A stretch of DNA of 64,000 nt. Source: Theocolax elegans. Taxonomy: Eukaryota > Arthropoda > Insecta > Hymenoptera > Cerocephalidae. Shown here in pieces: positions 48,601 to 61,447 of the stretch. The DNA lies in the NCBI GenBank assembly GCA_026168455.1, contig CM047425.1, positions 19,794,648 to 19,858,647 of the forward strand, given 5' to 3'. Both the position numbers and the translations under genes were made by a program. Within the stretch, counting starts at the first letter, position 1, and every line of letters starts with the position of its first letter. Under the pieces are notes generated by a model, which ran no database searches, was not told the DNA's origin, and saw nothing but the letters and a program-made list of their open reading frames with translations.

Positions 48601-51600
48601 ATACAGACGGTTTATTGGACTTTATTTTAGTTAGCACTAAAACTAGATTCGATTGAATCAACACTATAAATATATAAATTCTGTACTCACAAAAATGTCA
48701 ACGCGTGTACTAAATTCGTCAAAATATACTTGTTATGTAGGTAATACCAACAAGAAAACAAGGAAAAATGCTTAAATTTCGCCAAACTAAAACATTGAAC
48801 TAAAATGTCCAACGGTAAATTTCTTTTCTAGATCCAGATTATACATCGGAGCCCTATAAGTTCGATGTTTAACGATCTTACTATTCTATCATTACAAAAT
48901 TCCATCGAATCAATCCCATCTATAAATCGGACAGTGATCCATAATCAAATGAATCATTTCCTTGCTCTCGATCAATTGATTTTCGATTCAGGTAAAAACG
49001 GTGCACGTAAGAGCAGAATGCAGGTCGTGACAGATTTACAGTAATCATTGGACAAGGTGTTTATTTCATTACATCCTGCCACCTGACAGTCATATTATTA
49101 TATTGTCAAGCGAAAAAAAATATTGATTTAATATAAATTTTATTATTATTCCATAAAACGATCAATAATATAAAGTAATAAATATATACCTATACATGAA
49201 ATTCTTTGACAGTATATATAGTACATATACTTTCTCAATTTTCAAAGTATTTCTATCTATATGCAATAATAAGTAATTTAAACTGCAAAATTATATTTAA
49301 AATTTAAATGGATTCGTTTACAAAAGCAGAGAAATTGTTTAGAAATTATTTTTGTATGTGAGTAAATTTCTCATCGTTTTAAGTAAAAGGCTTTTATATT
49401 TAAAGTCAGTGCAAGTGTGCACAGTACAATTTAATTTAAATAGATGATGCACGTAAAAATTTTATCAGTATGAAAGTGTTGCCAAAATCAGATCTTTTTT
49501 AATTTTTCTTGTTTAATCAACAAGAATATAGTATAAAATTTATTAAAAGTGTAGTTAAACTAATAATATTTAAAAAAGTAATATTTTATATTTTTTCACT
49601 CCTAGGAATTTAGAGAGTAACTAACAGTAAATAAAGAATTTATGTATTAAACATACTTAATTTATTATATATATTTCCTAACGAAGTCAATCGCATTAAA
49701 CAATTGTGTGTAAAGGTAGAAGGAAAAAAAATGTAACATCCACAAAAGCTTATCCGGTATGCTCAATATAAACATCAACGCGAAATTATCCGTCGTCGGT
49801 GAAAGTACCAACTACTATACGACATGAAAACGCAAATTACTTTGATCCGGCACGTAGTTTTGCTTCTCGGCGTGCATGCATTACAGACGAGATCTCGCAC
49901 CCTTTTATTATCATATCTCGAGCATCCGTGATATTTTCCCCACGACTTGCTAAATGGAAAACACATTTCTATGGCATCATTGAGCTTATTTTTCACGACA
50001 ATTCCAAGATTTATATAGTAATTTAGTTTCTTGTCCATTTTTGTTTACTTTTTGGCTAATTTTAACGCACATTAAATAATAAGAAAGGCTTTCTATTTGT
50101 CCGATAAGAAAAATGTTACAGATATTTAATTGGTAAAGGCTTTCACTAGAGATTTGCGATCATTCATATTATATAAATTGAAAGTTACTGTTCTCTCAAG
50201 TATTTTTTTTTGTTATCAACTTGTTAATTGTGTTAGATGTATCACAATTAAATAAAAGCGTTTTGTAATTGCTATATTCATTGTATATCAATGTTCAATT
50301 ATCGCGATTTATATGTCGCCGTTTATTACCTAATTAGATAGTCTAAATGAGAAATCGTTGACTCGTTACCTGTTGAATATAAAATATATAAGTATATAAA
50401 TTATGTCAAGTCAAATGTTTAATATTTATTGAAAGAAATCGATTGAAAATTGAACTATATATGTAGTATACTATTCGAAAGCTGCTAAAGCATTCATTAT
50501 TTCGATTTCTTCTTTTACGCATAATAAATCTATATAGTTTAACGTATAAAAATTAAAAATATAATATTATATTTGTTAACATAAAATCAATAACATTATA
50601 TTATTTGATACAGTACACATATTAAGCACTATTTTTTAAATTAAAAAAATATTTAAAATATTGAATGTTAGTATTGCTACTCTAATTACCGCCATTATAT
50701 AGTCTACGGAATAAAAGGTAAATAGTTTTATTATAATAAATACGTTAAACATAATTTGTGTTACATAATATTACGATAACTTTATTTACGCTATTTTTAA
50801 AAAAGTTTAATAATTATAATTGCGTATTAAAAGATAAAACAATAGATAACGCGAAGTATTCACCTACTAATATAGTTTCTAAGATATATGTAATCTTTAA
50901 TTTTTCATATCTTTGCTTTTATCGATACACTCATTTCTAGTTTAAAGTTTTTAAATACAATATATGTCGTATTGCTTAGTATTACGTAGATGATTGAAAT
51001 AAATAAATACTTGTCTCAAGCCTCGCAAATAATAAATAGAATTATTTTGACCTAACATTTTATTGAAAGGTTTTGGTATCATATATACATAAGGTTCACC
51101 ACTTTTTTATAATTCAGTACAACAAATGTACGATAATTATAATTTCATGATTATAAATGTTAGAAACATCATAGGTCACAATGGGTACTTTTATTTTTAT
51201 TTTATATTCATTTTTTTTAATTTCATGTAAAAAATCTTTAAGGTGCAACGTTAATTATTTTGTTATATACAACAAGTAAGTACATTGTTTAAGTAAAACT
51301 TAAAAAAAATGTCAAAAAATACTACTAATTTCAAGAATTGATTCATTTACCCTACACATCAATGAAATATATGTATATATAAAGATTGAACTTGAACAAG
51401 ACGATAACTTAGTTAATTTAGTAATGGAAAAAAAATCATTTTCATATGCAATTAGGTTAATGTGGATAACCGAAAAGAATACAGTTACGTTTGCATGTAA
51501 ATACCGGTAAAAATTGCAAATCTTTCATACAATAAAATATGAATTGATAAGATCCTTTACATTATTCTGGCAAGTTCAAGCTAGTAAAGATTACACGGAT

Positions 51601-52237
51601 TGATTAACAAGAGTTTACGTCTATATCGAGACTAAAATATTGTTACTTAACATTTTAATATAATACAAGACATTTATTTTTAAACAGTTAATAACTATTC
51701 GCTAGGTTTTATGGTAAATCTAAGGATAATTCAAATATACGCACACGTTGGAGAAAAATAAGTGAAACTCACGTGCTTTTACTAAAAGCGAGAGTGTGCT
51801 TCTCGAATGCAAGAAGGCTAATAAATCATTTTATTCTATGAAGTAGTATTTCTAGGAGCCTAGAAATTCATCTACGTACATTACTTTATAAACTTGATCT
51901 ATTTCTAACTCTGCGAAAAAAACGTTGATCACTTTATAATCATCTGACTTGTGAGAGAATTAATAATCTTAGTTTCATATGAATTTTCAGTGGCGATGAT
52001 AAAGGTGAAAAATTAATGATTTGACTCGAATTTAAATAATTATAGCTTATACATCATTTTTTAACATTTTGCTGTAACGATATAGTTATTTATAATAAAT
52101 TAAATTTTCTAAATTTCAACTCAGGCTTATTTTTTAAACAATTTGATAATGTTATTGGCTTTGCTCACTGTTAAACAACGCGACAGATAGATCGAGAGAA
52201 GAGCGAAGATACTTTCGTGACTCAATTAAGGTGCCTA

Positions 52238-52459
52238 CACTTTAAACCCTAAAGTGTAAAAATTGACTAAAATGTGTGAATCGACAACTTTACACTTTTA
52301 ATTAGTGTAAAATCTGGGAATTGTATTTTTCAAAAGGGTAAAATGTAAATATTGCACTTTTTGAAAGTGTATTTATCGCATTTTATGTATTTGTCAAAAA
52401 TGTAAAATTGCCAAGTTATGCATTCTGGCGTCTGTTTGTACACTTTAGGGTTTAGAGTG
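52238..52459. mobile_element. 222-bp MITE-like element
   Basis: Terminal inverted repeats of ~25 bp: CACTTTAAACCCTAAAGTGT at the left and its near-exact reverse complement at the right. Each end is itself a small palindrome (ACTTTA...TAAAGT). The interior repeats related AAAGTGTAAAA motifs. TA adjoins both ends. No coding capacity. Confidence 0.7.
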
Positions 52460-55361
52460 ATACATGATACAAACTGCACACAAAGTACATTTAATAGTAA
52501 TTATAATACTGATGGATTTTTTTTTAAATAATTTATAAAAAATTTATAGAAAATGAAGTAATATTATACAGTTCCTTTAAACTTACTATATATAATTCCA
52601 AAAATACAATTATACAGTAATGTAACAGATATAAGAAATTATGTTTATAATTCAGAGAATTATTACATATTACATTTTACTATTTTTTATTGATATCAGA
52701 AGATCGAATTAATTAATTACACTGTATTAATTAAACAAACAATGAAATTGCATCGTTCATTTAAGTAAACCAAAATAAAAGATTAAATTTGAGAGTGAAA
52801 CCATCAGGTAACAAAAAAAAAGACCAAGATATGTATCGCTACAGTACATCAGTATAATATAATGGAAAAAAAAGTTGAAAAGAAAGTCGACTACATGATA
52901 GAAACGCGAAACGTCGTACTCGCGCCACGCAAACTATGTCCGAATTTCACGAAAGAAGCTATAGAGTATATATATGTCGGGTACGCGCAGTCATAAGGCG
53001 AGACGCAAAGGATAAAAATAAAGAGGCTGCATCGTGATTCAATTAACTGTAAACTTGTTCTCCCGCCGGCCGTAACAAAAGCAGTTTGCACGAGGGCAAA
53101 ATTGTTAGCGATTCGTGAAAATGATTAGGTGGGGAAGGAAAAAAAAATATATATATGTATACACACACACGCGCTATATATAGGTATCTGTAGGTATAAT
53201 TTTCTATATATTGCGGGCTAACGGAGGTGAATACGGATTCTCATGTTTATGGTTCAAATTAGAAACAAAGAGCGTGCGTGCGTATATTTTTTCTTAAAAT
53301 TTGTATATGGATAATTTAACAATGATATTACTTAAGTATCAATGAATATGACGAAAACGGTTGCGTGGGTGTAATTTAGTTAAACTATTTGGTCACAGAC
53401 TGCTGATCATCGTGAAGGATATAATGTTATTGAAAATTACATGATATCGTTAAATTATATAGTTAAATCGTATGTCTTTAATAAAATGATGTAAAAATGC
53501 CTGTCTTGCGTCAGCACGGGATAATTAAATATTATAACGAATTAGCTGTAAAAATACGTAAATGTTAATACGTTGATTCTCTTTTAATATTTTAAAATAA
53601 ATATATTAATCCTAAAACAACAATGGATCTAAATATTGTTTTATGCATATTTGATGACGTGTAACGCAGTAACCACAATATACTAAGAGTATAAGAAGTG
53701 TACAAGATATAAAAAAAAGCGACGGCGAAAGGCGATTTATGGTTCGGTGATAAGCTTCTGTTATTTAAAAATATAGAGCGCAACTTTCGTTAATATACTT
53801 CTTTTTTCATATTCTATTTAACTTTATAAAATTTGTATGTAATCTATTAAAAGACTTGCAAAATGATAATTCGTCAGTATGTAAAAGAAACTAATTATAG
53901 ATTCAAAATTTTATTAAATTTTGGAATACGTATTAAAACCAACATCATATCAATATTCAATTTTAGAAAATGATGAATTTACTATATTAATTTATTATAT
54001 TTATGTTAAATGGTTATTACTATTATTTTCAAATGAGAGATTAATGGAGAAAAAAATTCTACTCTAGCTAAATAAAAAAATGGAAATTTCGATAATCCAA
54101 GACATCATTGCCTATAATTTGAGTATTACTTATTACTGCACTAAATTTAAAAAAAATGCTATAACTGCTATAACTATGATTCTAAAGTTAGAAAAAAATT
54201 AATTTCCTTCCAATGTTCTGTTTAAGTACATCAATATTTTCGAAATTTAGCTTTGTGATAGATGATACTCAACGTAAGGATAATGGCGATCGTAGTTTTG
54301 TATAATTTTATAAATTGATTTAATTAAAATAATATTTCCATTTCCATTGACTCGGTCAATAAAATTTGAGTCTTACTTCCCAATAATATTTTAATTCTTT
54401 ATTACAACATCGACGATCTACATAACCTGTAGCGTGTGATAAAAACGGCACCTACGATTTTAACCGACTGAGGAAACAAATTTCTTCTACCGATCACCAT
54501 CACGATTTCTAGAAATCTACATTACCGATCGACTAGTACTTTCAATCTACTAACGCACCGCGGCGTTGTAATCCACTGTTTTATTCAAATCGTTACTCAT
54601 TCGTGTAATCTAATAATAGTGGAACATTAATAACAAAAAATACACTAGTGATTAAAAAGCATTCGGTTTTACATTGTCATCATTAATAATAAACGTCGAT
54701 ACCTATCATTCGCTATTGTTGATGTTTTCAAACCCGCCCACGCATCTTTACAATGACGCTCACAAACTTATCCGTCATGAGTATCTTTTCTATCGACGTT
54801 TCCGTGCACATTTGAATATAACAAGTAATTTGTGAATGTTTAGCAATTTAAATTTTTTTTTATATTTTAAAAATCGGCAGTCATTAATTACGCGATTTAA
54901 TTTCATCTTCGAACTAATATTATTATCATGAAAATGCTATTTCGCATTGTAGTCCTGGAAAATACATATGTGATCGATGCCAAATTGGTGACAAAGGTGT
55001 GTAATCAAGGCATCATCTTATAGAAGAATAAATAATGTAGAAGAATCAATTTAATACTTTATACAAACAATGTATGAAATTTCATGGTTTTGATTATGGT
55101 AAGTACCGCTCGTTTTTGTAATTCTCTACATATATATGTATTATTATTTAATAATTTAGTTTAGAATGTACAGTAGTTGACGTATTCTATAATCTTTAGA
55201 GTAAATTGAAAAATAACAATTTAAATAAAAATTATAGTTTAGTTTTCGATTTATCCAACTAGAAATTTAAGACTTTTGAGATTAACCGAAATCATAATAT
55301 CGCTATAAAAATGTTGGTTATAAGTTAATAATAATACAATTTGTTTATAAAATTAAAAAAT

Positions 55362-56692
55362 ATTTTTCACCCTGATCATCTAATAAGTCTACTTTATTAA
55401 CCGCTACGAGTGTAGTAAAATTGCATTATATTCCTTTGATCATTTTATTCCCCGTAGACTCACTCTATACTACCCGTAGACTCATTTTATTCCCCGTACA
55501 CGCATTGTATTCATCGTAGACTTACTTTTTTGGTTTGAACACTTACAAGGGGAGTACTTCACCTCCGGGAAACGGATCTTATTCTAACTTTGGTATGCCT
55601 TTTGAAATATAAAAATATGAAGAAAGCCAAATTATTCCTTGCCAATGGCCACTTTTACGAAAGTTATTCGACATTTAATAATAATATCAGTAGAAATTAC
55701 TTCCAATTTGATCGCTTATAACTCGGAAACAAATAAAGATAGGCACTCAAACCAAAAACCAGAAGAAACTTGAGTTCAAGTACACTGAGAAAAATGAAAT
55801 AATAAAAATTAGTATATTTTATAGTAATGGTGGGACATACTTCGACTATCGTATATTTTCTATATTTTGTAGTAATTTTTGTTATAATTTTTATAAAAAT
55901 TACTATGTACATAAGAAAAATTGCTATAAAACATAATAAAAAGTACGATAGTCGAAGTATGTCCCACCGTTACTATAAAACATAGCTATTTTTCTTATTT
56001 CATTTTTCTGAGTATAGATGTGGTTTGTAAAAAAAAGTTCAAGTTTTTCAATTTTGAGTAAAGTTATGAAGAAAATAAGAAATTCAATAGTATTAGGCTA
56101 AAAGAAACAATAAATTTTTCATATTAAATTTTGATTAAAATTTCTTGAATTTCTTATTTTCTTAATAACGTTGCTCCAAATTGAGCAACTTGCACTTTTT
56201 TTTACAAACCACATCTACTTGAAGTCAAGTTTCTTCTGGTTTTTGGTTTGAGTGTCTATCTTTATTTGTTTCCGAGTTATAAGCGATCAAATTGGAAGTA
56301 ATTTCTACTGATATTATTATTAGATATCGAATAACTTTTGTAAAAGTGGCCATTGGCAAGGGATAACTTGACTTTCTTCATATTTTCATATTATAAAAGA
56401 CATACCAAAGTTAGGATAAGATCCGTTTCTCGGAGGTGAAGTACTCCTCTTGTTAGTTTAGCCTTTTTATATAAATACAAAATTAAATTTATTATATTAA
56501 ATTAAATATATCAACAAATTATACAATATTGAAGAAATCTAGAAACTAAAAAAAAATTTTAATTGCAAAAAGTGACTTATAGAATGATCAGGGTGAACAA
56601 TTTTATACGCACTTCGAGAGTAAAAGGCTCGCTAAAGCTCGGGCAGCAACTTTCATCCCGGGAATAAATGCCTATTTAATCCCCTAAGTGCA
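55362..56692 (-). repeat. Dispersed non-autonomous repeat, copy B (split by insertion)
   Basis: Reverse-orientation copy of 37654-38090. The two halves are 55362-55541 (with three to four ~20-bp GTAGACTCATTTTATTCCCC units) and 56457-56692 (ending CCCCTAAGTGCA). The interruption is the foldback element at 55542-56456. Confidence 0.75.
55542..56456. mobile_element. ~915-bp foldback element with nested palindromes
   Basis: Terminal inverted repeats of about 225 bp start TTACAAGGGGAGTACTTCAC (left) and are mirrored up to 56456 (right). Between them lie two further inverted repeats: 55782-56017 with ~95-bp arms (ends CTGAGAAAAATGAAATAA) and about 56018-56215 (arms containing TGTGGTTTGTAAAAAAAAG). 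No open frame of note. The structure reads as insertions inside an insertion. Confidence 0.75.
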
Positions 56693-56855
56693 TAAATAAC
56701 TATTAAGTCATAATTTTTAACTTTTTAATTTTAACCGAGTCTTGTTCTAATCTTGTAATGTAACAATTTACCTTTCTACAAAAATACTACTAAATTATTT
56801 TGGTAGTATAACTATAAATTTTTTTTTTCGTGTACGTATACATTTGTATCTATGC

Positions 56856-57715
56856 ACGGAGAAGAAAATATTATAAAAATTATCAGTAAATTCATGGTAT
56901 CATGAGGTGTTCTGCTTTTATTGAAATTTTTACCATGAAGTTCTTGTAATTTTTCCCCTGATATCTTATGGTAGTGTGGTATAGGCGAAAATAGCGATCT
57001 GTCAGTAATAAAAAATATGTTCGTACCCGCTCGAAAAACAAGCAAAAGCACACAAGTGGTTGAAAGTGCCAGTGAGGTTAAGTGTATGTTTATGTCCAAC
57101 TAGGTCCAGTTCTCCAAAATATTTTGATGCATATTTGTAACATGTCACGTATAGGCATACGCGAGTCAGGTGTGTGAGGATGCGTCGAGTGACCGATTAA
57201 AAAAATTGCAACTTTAACACAACTCACAATTTTCGGGCTGAGGCACCCGCCGTGTCGATCCGCTTTTTCCTTTCAATCGCTCGCTATTACCTTGTCATAC
57301 GTAACAAACAGTGGCCCAATAAATTCAATAAATAATGCTTTATGAATATCAATTATTTCTATACCCAATGACTTATTTAAAAGATGCATATAATTTTCAT
57401 GTACTTAATTTACAAGTGTAGGGACAAAACTGTTCATTACCAATTTCTTTAATTTAAATTCCCTACTGTTTTAAAGTAAACAATATAAGCATTTTTTATA
57501 TATTTTTTTATTTATTTCAAGCGAATGTTGTAGCTCTTAACGTTATTGATTAAGGTTATGAAACAAGCTTTGATTGTTTCGGATAAAAAAATTTTTACCA
57601 GGAAGCTCATGGTAAAATTTACCCAGAACGTCACGGCGTCCCACATTTACAAGACTTCATGGTAATTTTTCTCGTGAATTTAACTACAATTTTTCTAAGA
57701 TATTTCTCTCCGTGT
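56856..57715. mobile_element. ~860-bp element with CACGGAGA ends
   Basis: Left end CACGGAGAAGAAAATATTA, right end in reverse complement CACGGAGAGAAATATCTTA. Both ends continue into a shared TACCATGAAG motif inside. The end sequence resembles that of the 31626-31831 element. The open frame at 56812-57099 has no known domain. Confidence 0.5.
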
Positions 57716-58999
57716 GATCATAAATATTACTTATGCTATTTGTATAATATTATTATAGAAGATATATCAATTTGACACTTTCAGAATATATTTTAATATA
57801 TTTAAAAGAATGGCGGTGATGAAATATTTCCTTTAGAGAGTTTTTTTATGATTTGAAAGTTTAAATCGATTTTATTTAGACTGTACGTGTACACCAACTT
57901 TCAATTTTATGAGGAAAAAAATATTACGTAAATAAGTATCTTCACCTTATATAAGTAATTAGTAATTATATGTTAATTCAATTTATAATTTACAATTTGT
58001 TTGCAATTATAGTTCTTAGATAATATTTTTTTATCTTTTAATCAACTGAAAATATAATAGTACTTTTTAACTATAATCGTAATTACTTATCAGAAATATA
58101 TGTATACTTTAAAAAAATAATTAATTAGAGCACTAAAGTGACCTAGACAATACAACTCAAATAGTTTAGTTGATTATTTCTTCAATGTATCCTCATACGT
58201 ACTCCCAAGCAAATCTTAATAATTTTATTTCAAGGAAATCTTAACAATTTTAGTAATTTGAAAAACTTTGTTATATCATAATAACTATATTACTTGAATC
58301 ACGACTAATGCTTTGCAGTTATACATTTTCACTTTGTCACAGATATTGATATAACAATAGTTCCACCTGTGATCATAATTCATTGGGATAAAACACTGAA
58401 GAAAATTAATTCAATGTATTTATAGAAAATATTCACATAGTGTTTTTTTGTGTGGAATAACCAATCTGTATAGAGAAAATTTATGTATACAGTAATATGT
58501 TAAGTTAAGTTTAAGTATATATAAGAATGTTTTAATGATTGTATTCAAATTTGATTCTATTAGGTCAAATGCTTCCTGAGGTATCCAGCGATATAAATGC
58601 ACTATCGGTATAGAAGAACTGTATTGGTTCAAAGTTAGTAGTTACTATTATATTAGGAAGAATTTTTTTCAAAACTTAAAAATATGGTGATATTTTTAAA
58701 AATATCCCCATATATATAAAAACATTTTTTAGGAAAAAAAACTAGTTATTTCTAAAGATCGGTAGAAATTGGTTAATTATAACCTATAAAATATCCATTC
58801 CTAGCCTCAAAAGATAGTAAATAGGTATTTTTTTACTATAAGATCTAACACTAATTTAAGTAACTGTATAGAAAGTTATATACGTTAAACAATTTATACA
58901 AAGTTTTCAAGGCTTTAACTCGAGTATGTATTCTAATAATGCAGTACATATATTCATTTCATTATACCCGAAAAAATAAGCACTTTAGATAAAACTTAC
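57716..58999. other. AT-rich non-coding DNA
   Basis: No gene seen. The open frame at 58420-58632 (minus) overlaps a decayed repeat related to 45343-45648. Confidence 0.45.
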
Positions 59000-59044
59000 A
59001 TTATCGTAGCGTGTTGGTGAATTACAATTAACCTCAGGACTTAC
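59000..59044 (-). CDS. Candidate 45-nt microexon or recursive splice exon
   Basis: A pyrimidine-rich TTATTTCTTTTTGTTTCAG precedes GTAAGT at 59044, followed 45 nt later by a second donor AAT|GTAAGT (58999). The 15 codons (V-S-P-E-V-N-C-N-S-P-T-R-Y-D-N) are open in phase 0, matching the phase-0 donor of the exon at 61346 and the phase-0 acceptor at 32790. The 3' splice site directly abuts a 5' splice consensus, the pattern of a ratchet point in long insect introns. Either reading is possible. Confidence 0.5.
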
Positions 59045-61345
59045 CTGAAACAAAAAGAAATAACGATTATAAACATAAAACTAACATTTCAGAATGAATT
59101 ACAGAAGGAAGGATTATAATCTTCGTACATAATACTTTGACTAAATAATTCAGCATTGGCATTAAATTAATAAAAAATTAAGAATAAATTATTTAAATTG
59201 CAATAAATACATATATACCGATCAAAGTTACTGCCATCACGAAACAATTCAATCTTTTTACAGTAAAACTCTAAAAAGTGTAAACAAAAACTGGACCAAA
59301 AGTCAGTCCAGTAGCTGTTATCCAGTGATTTCTCTTTTTTCATAATGACATTTACAACTCGTTATAGTTTAAGCGTCTTATCGATCGCGCGAACTTCACC
59401 TTCACCGCCCGCGGATTTTCCCAGCCCCGTGAATGGAAAAACAGAGGGAAACCACAATAAGTCGTGACGATGTATTTCACGAGCAGGATAAAAGGGACAC
59501 TCATCCTTAAATAGGCAAAGATGTGCAATGACAAAAAAATCGGGGGAAAAATGACGAAGGAAGACAGAACAACTCGGTTTCACCAGTACCCACGAAGAAA
59601 TTGCTGTTGCATCCGAAACTAACTTTCACCGAATCACGATTATCGCGTGGCGGAAGTCATTTCACTTTGAATTTTCATTTTTTTAAGTACCCAAGGTTGC
59701 TGTGTACATATAATTTGTGCACACTGGTAAAGAAAAAAATTAGATCGTAAGTGAGAAAGATAATATACGAATTTTCATAAGGCTATTTTACCGCCATTAA
59801 ATTATAAAAGATATGATAAACCATTGTATTTTATGGTCTCTAATTATCTTTTATGATAAAATTGATGTATATGCCATTTTTTAATAGCAATTTTTTATTT
59901 TATTTGAGAGTGAAGTGATGATTAACCTATGCTTATTTGGATCACTTGCCATTCCTGAAGATTCAATGAAAAACCATTGTAATTTGACTTCAACATAGCA
60001 ATTTTAATTCAACTTATACTAAAGAGTAACACAACAGAATTGTATATAAACATTTTATATCTATTTTACAGCAGTTTATATATTGAAAAATTCATTAAAT
60101 TTATAGTTTGATTTTCACCAAGGATATTAAAGTACATACCTGCAGCTTATATGAGAAATTTTTATCGTTTAAAAACATTTAAATTACTTTTTATTTATTA
60201 ATGTATTTAAATTTTAAAACACATATGTTCAAAATAATAATTAAGAATGAAAAAGATACAGAAAATATATGCATCGTTATTTAATAAAGAAAATAACATT
60301 TATATTAGTGTACTTCTCTATTTAAAAAAGAATGAGAAGCTTACAATAAGAAAGGAAATATTAATTATATTTTACATCATCAATTACATAAAGTATTTTA
60401 AAATACGAAAGTGATTTACTTATAAAAGTTTAATAATATTTAATAAATAGAAAAATATATTTAACAATTTATAAAATTGTATATTATAAATTAAATTATG
60501 ATTTGCATGTAAATTAAGAATAGAAGGTTTCGACAATATAGAGGACTATTTAATAATCTACTGATTAATAATCAGGCATAGTGGATTAGTAACTACTAAT
60601 ATAATTTTGAATAATTAGAGAATTAGTATTTATTAATTTATTCATTATAATAATCAACAAAGTGGAAAAATAAATATTTTAAATTTAGATGAATGTACAG
60701 TGCATTACATGATTTATTCCTAAAAGATTCTCATATTTATAACAAGTAATTTTAAAGGTTTTTGTTTCAGGATTTTAAATTCTATAAAATAAATAGTTTT
60801 TTGAAATATATGTATTCCATATAGAATTAGAATATCTATTATAGAAAAACTTTAAAATCATTTTATATTTTTGACTATATGGTTAAAATAAGTAAAATAT
60901 TCCAATATATTTGTGCAAAGTTTACGTAAATATAGTACGAAATTGATCGACTCAATAATTTTTTACAATAGCGTAAAAAGACTCGTCGTACGTTTACTAC
61001 TTAATAAACATAATATTATTCACTTGTGCTGATAGTCTCACTTTATCATCTGAATAATCTAATGTTATATATTCCAAAAAGTAATTGTCAAATATGATAT
61101 TGATCTTGAATATTTTTGTTGCTAAATGTTTAAGTTATCTCAAGATTATTAATTCGGCTAAAAATAAAAAGTTATTTCACAACACTAGATAAATTTACTA
61201 TTATACATAGAATTATGAAAATGAAGGATTTCATGCACCATAACAATATGATAATATTATCAATAATAATAATTATGCAGGAATCACTAATAATCTTCAT
61301 ATATCAAAAGTGATCGATCAAAAATTAAAATTAGCAGCTAATTAC

Positions 61346-61447
61346 CATAATATCTAGAGAATCCAATTGATCTCCTCTAAAACGTGCATGATTTCCTGGA
61401 GCCACTCCCGTTAACAAACTCTTGTCAAAATACGGTAAATCACGCAT
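61346..61447 (-). CDS. Candidate first coding exon, alternative N-terminus
   Basis: ATG 61447-61445 opens 34 codons (M-R-D-L-P-Y-F-D-K-S-L-L-T-G ... R-G-D-Q-L-D-S-L-D-I-M) to donor ATG|GTAATT at 61345, phase 0. An in-frame TAA lies 6 nt before the ATG, fixing the start. Codon content is protein-like, in contrast to the AT-rich flanks. It is too short for a long open frame. It is probably the start of a WDR47 isoform or of a separate leftward gene whose other exons I could not find. Family not recognised. Confidence 0.5.

Larger units (their letters stand above)
44780..55361. other. AT-rich DNA upstream of the 43765 exon
   Basis: About 10 kb without recognisable coding sequence. It lies within the long first intron if the 61.4-kb exons belong to WDR47. 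It contains inverted-repeat elements at 45343-45648 and 52238-52459 and an AT/AC simple repeat at 53139-53175. Short open frames (45145-45426, 47703-47951, 49775-50038, 52891-53091) show no domain. Confidence 0.5.

Noticed and set aside
52238..52459. Telomere-like TTTAGGG/CCCTAAA in the MITE ends
   Set aside because: Occurs once per end inside a palindrome and is not a tandem telomeric array.
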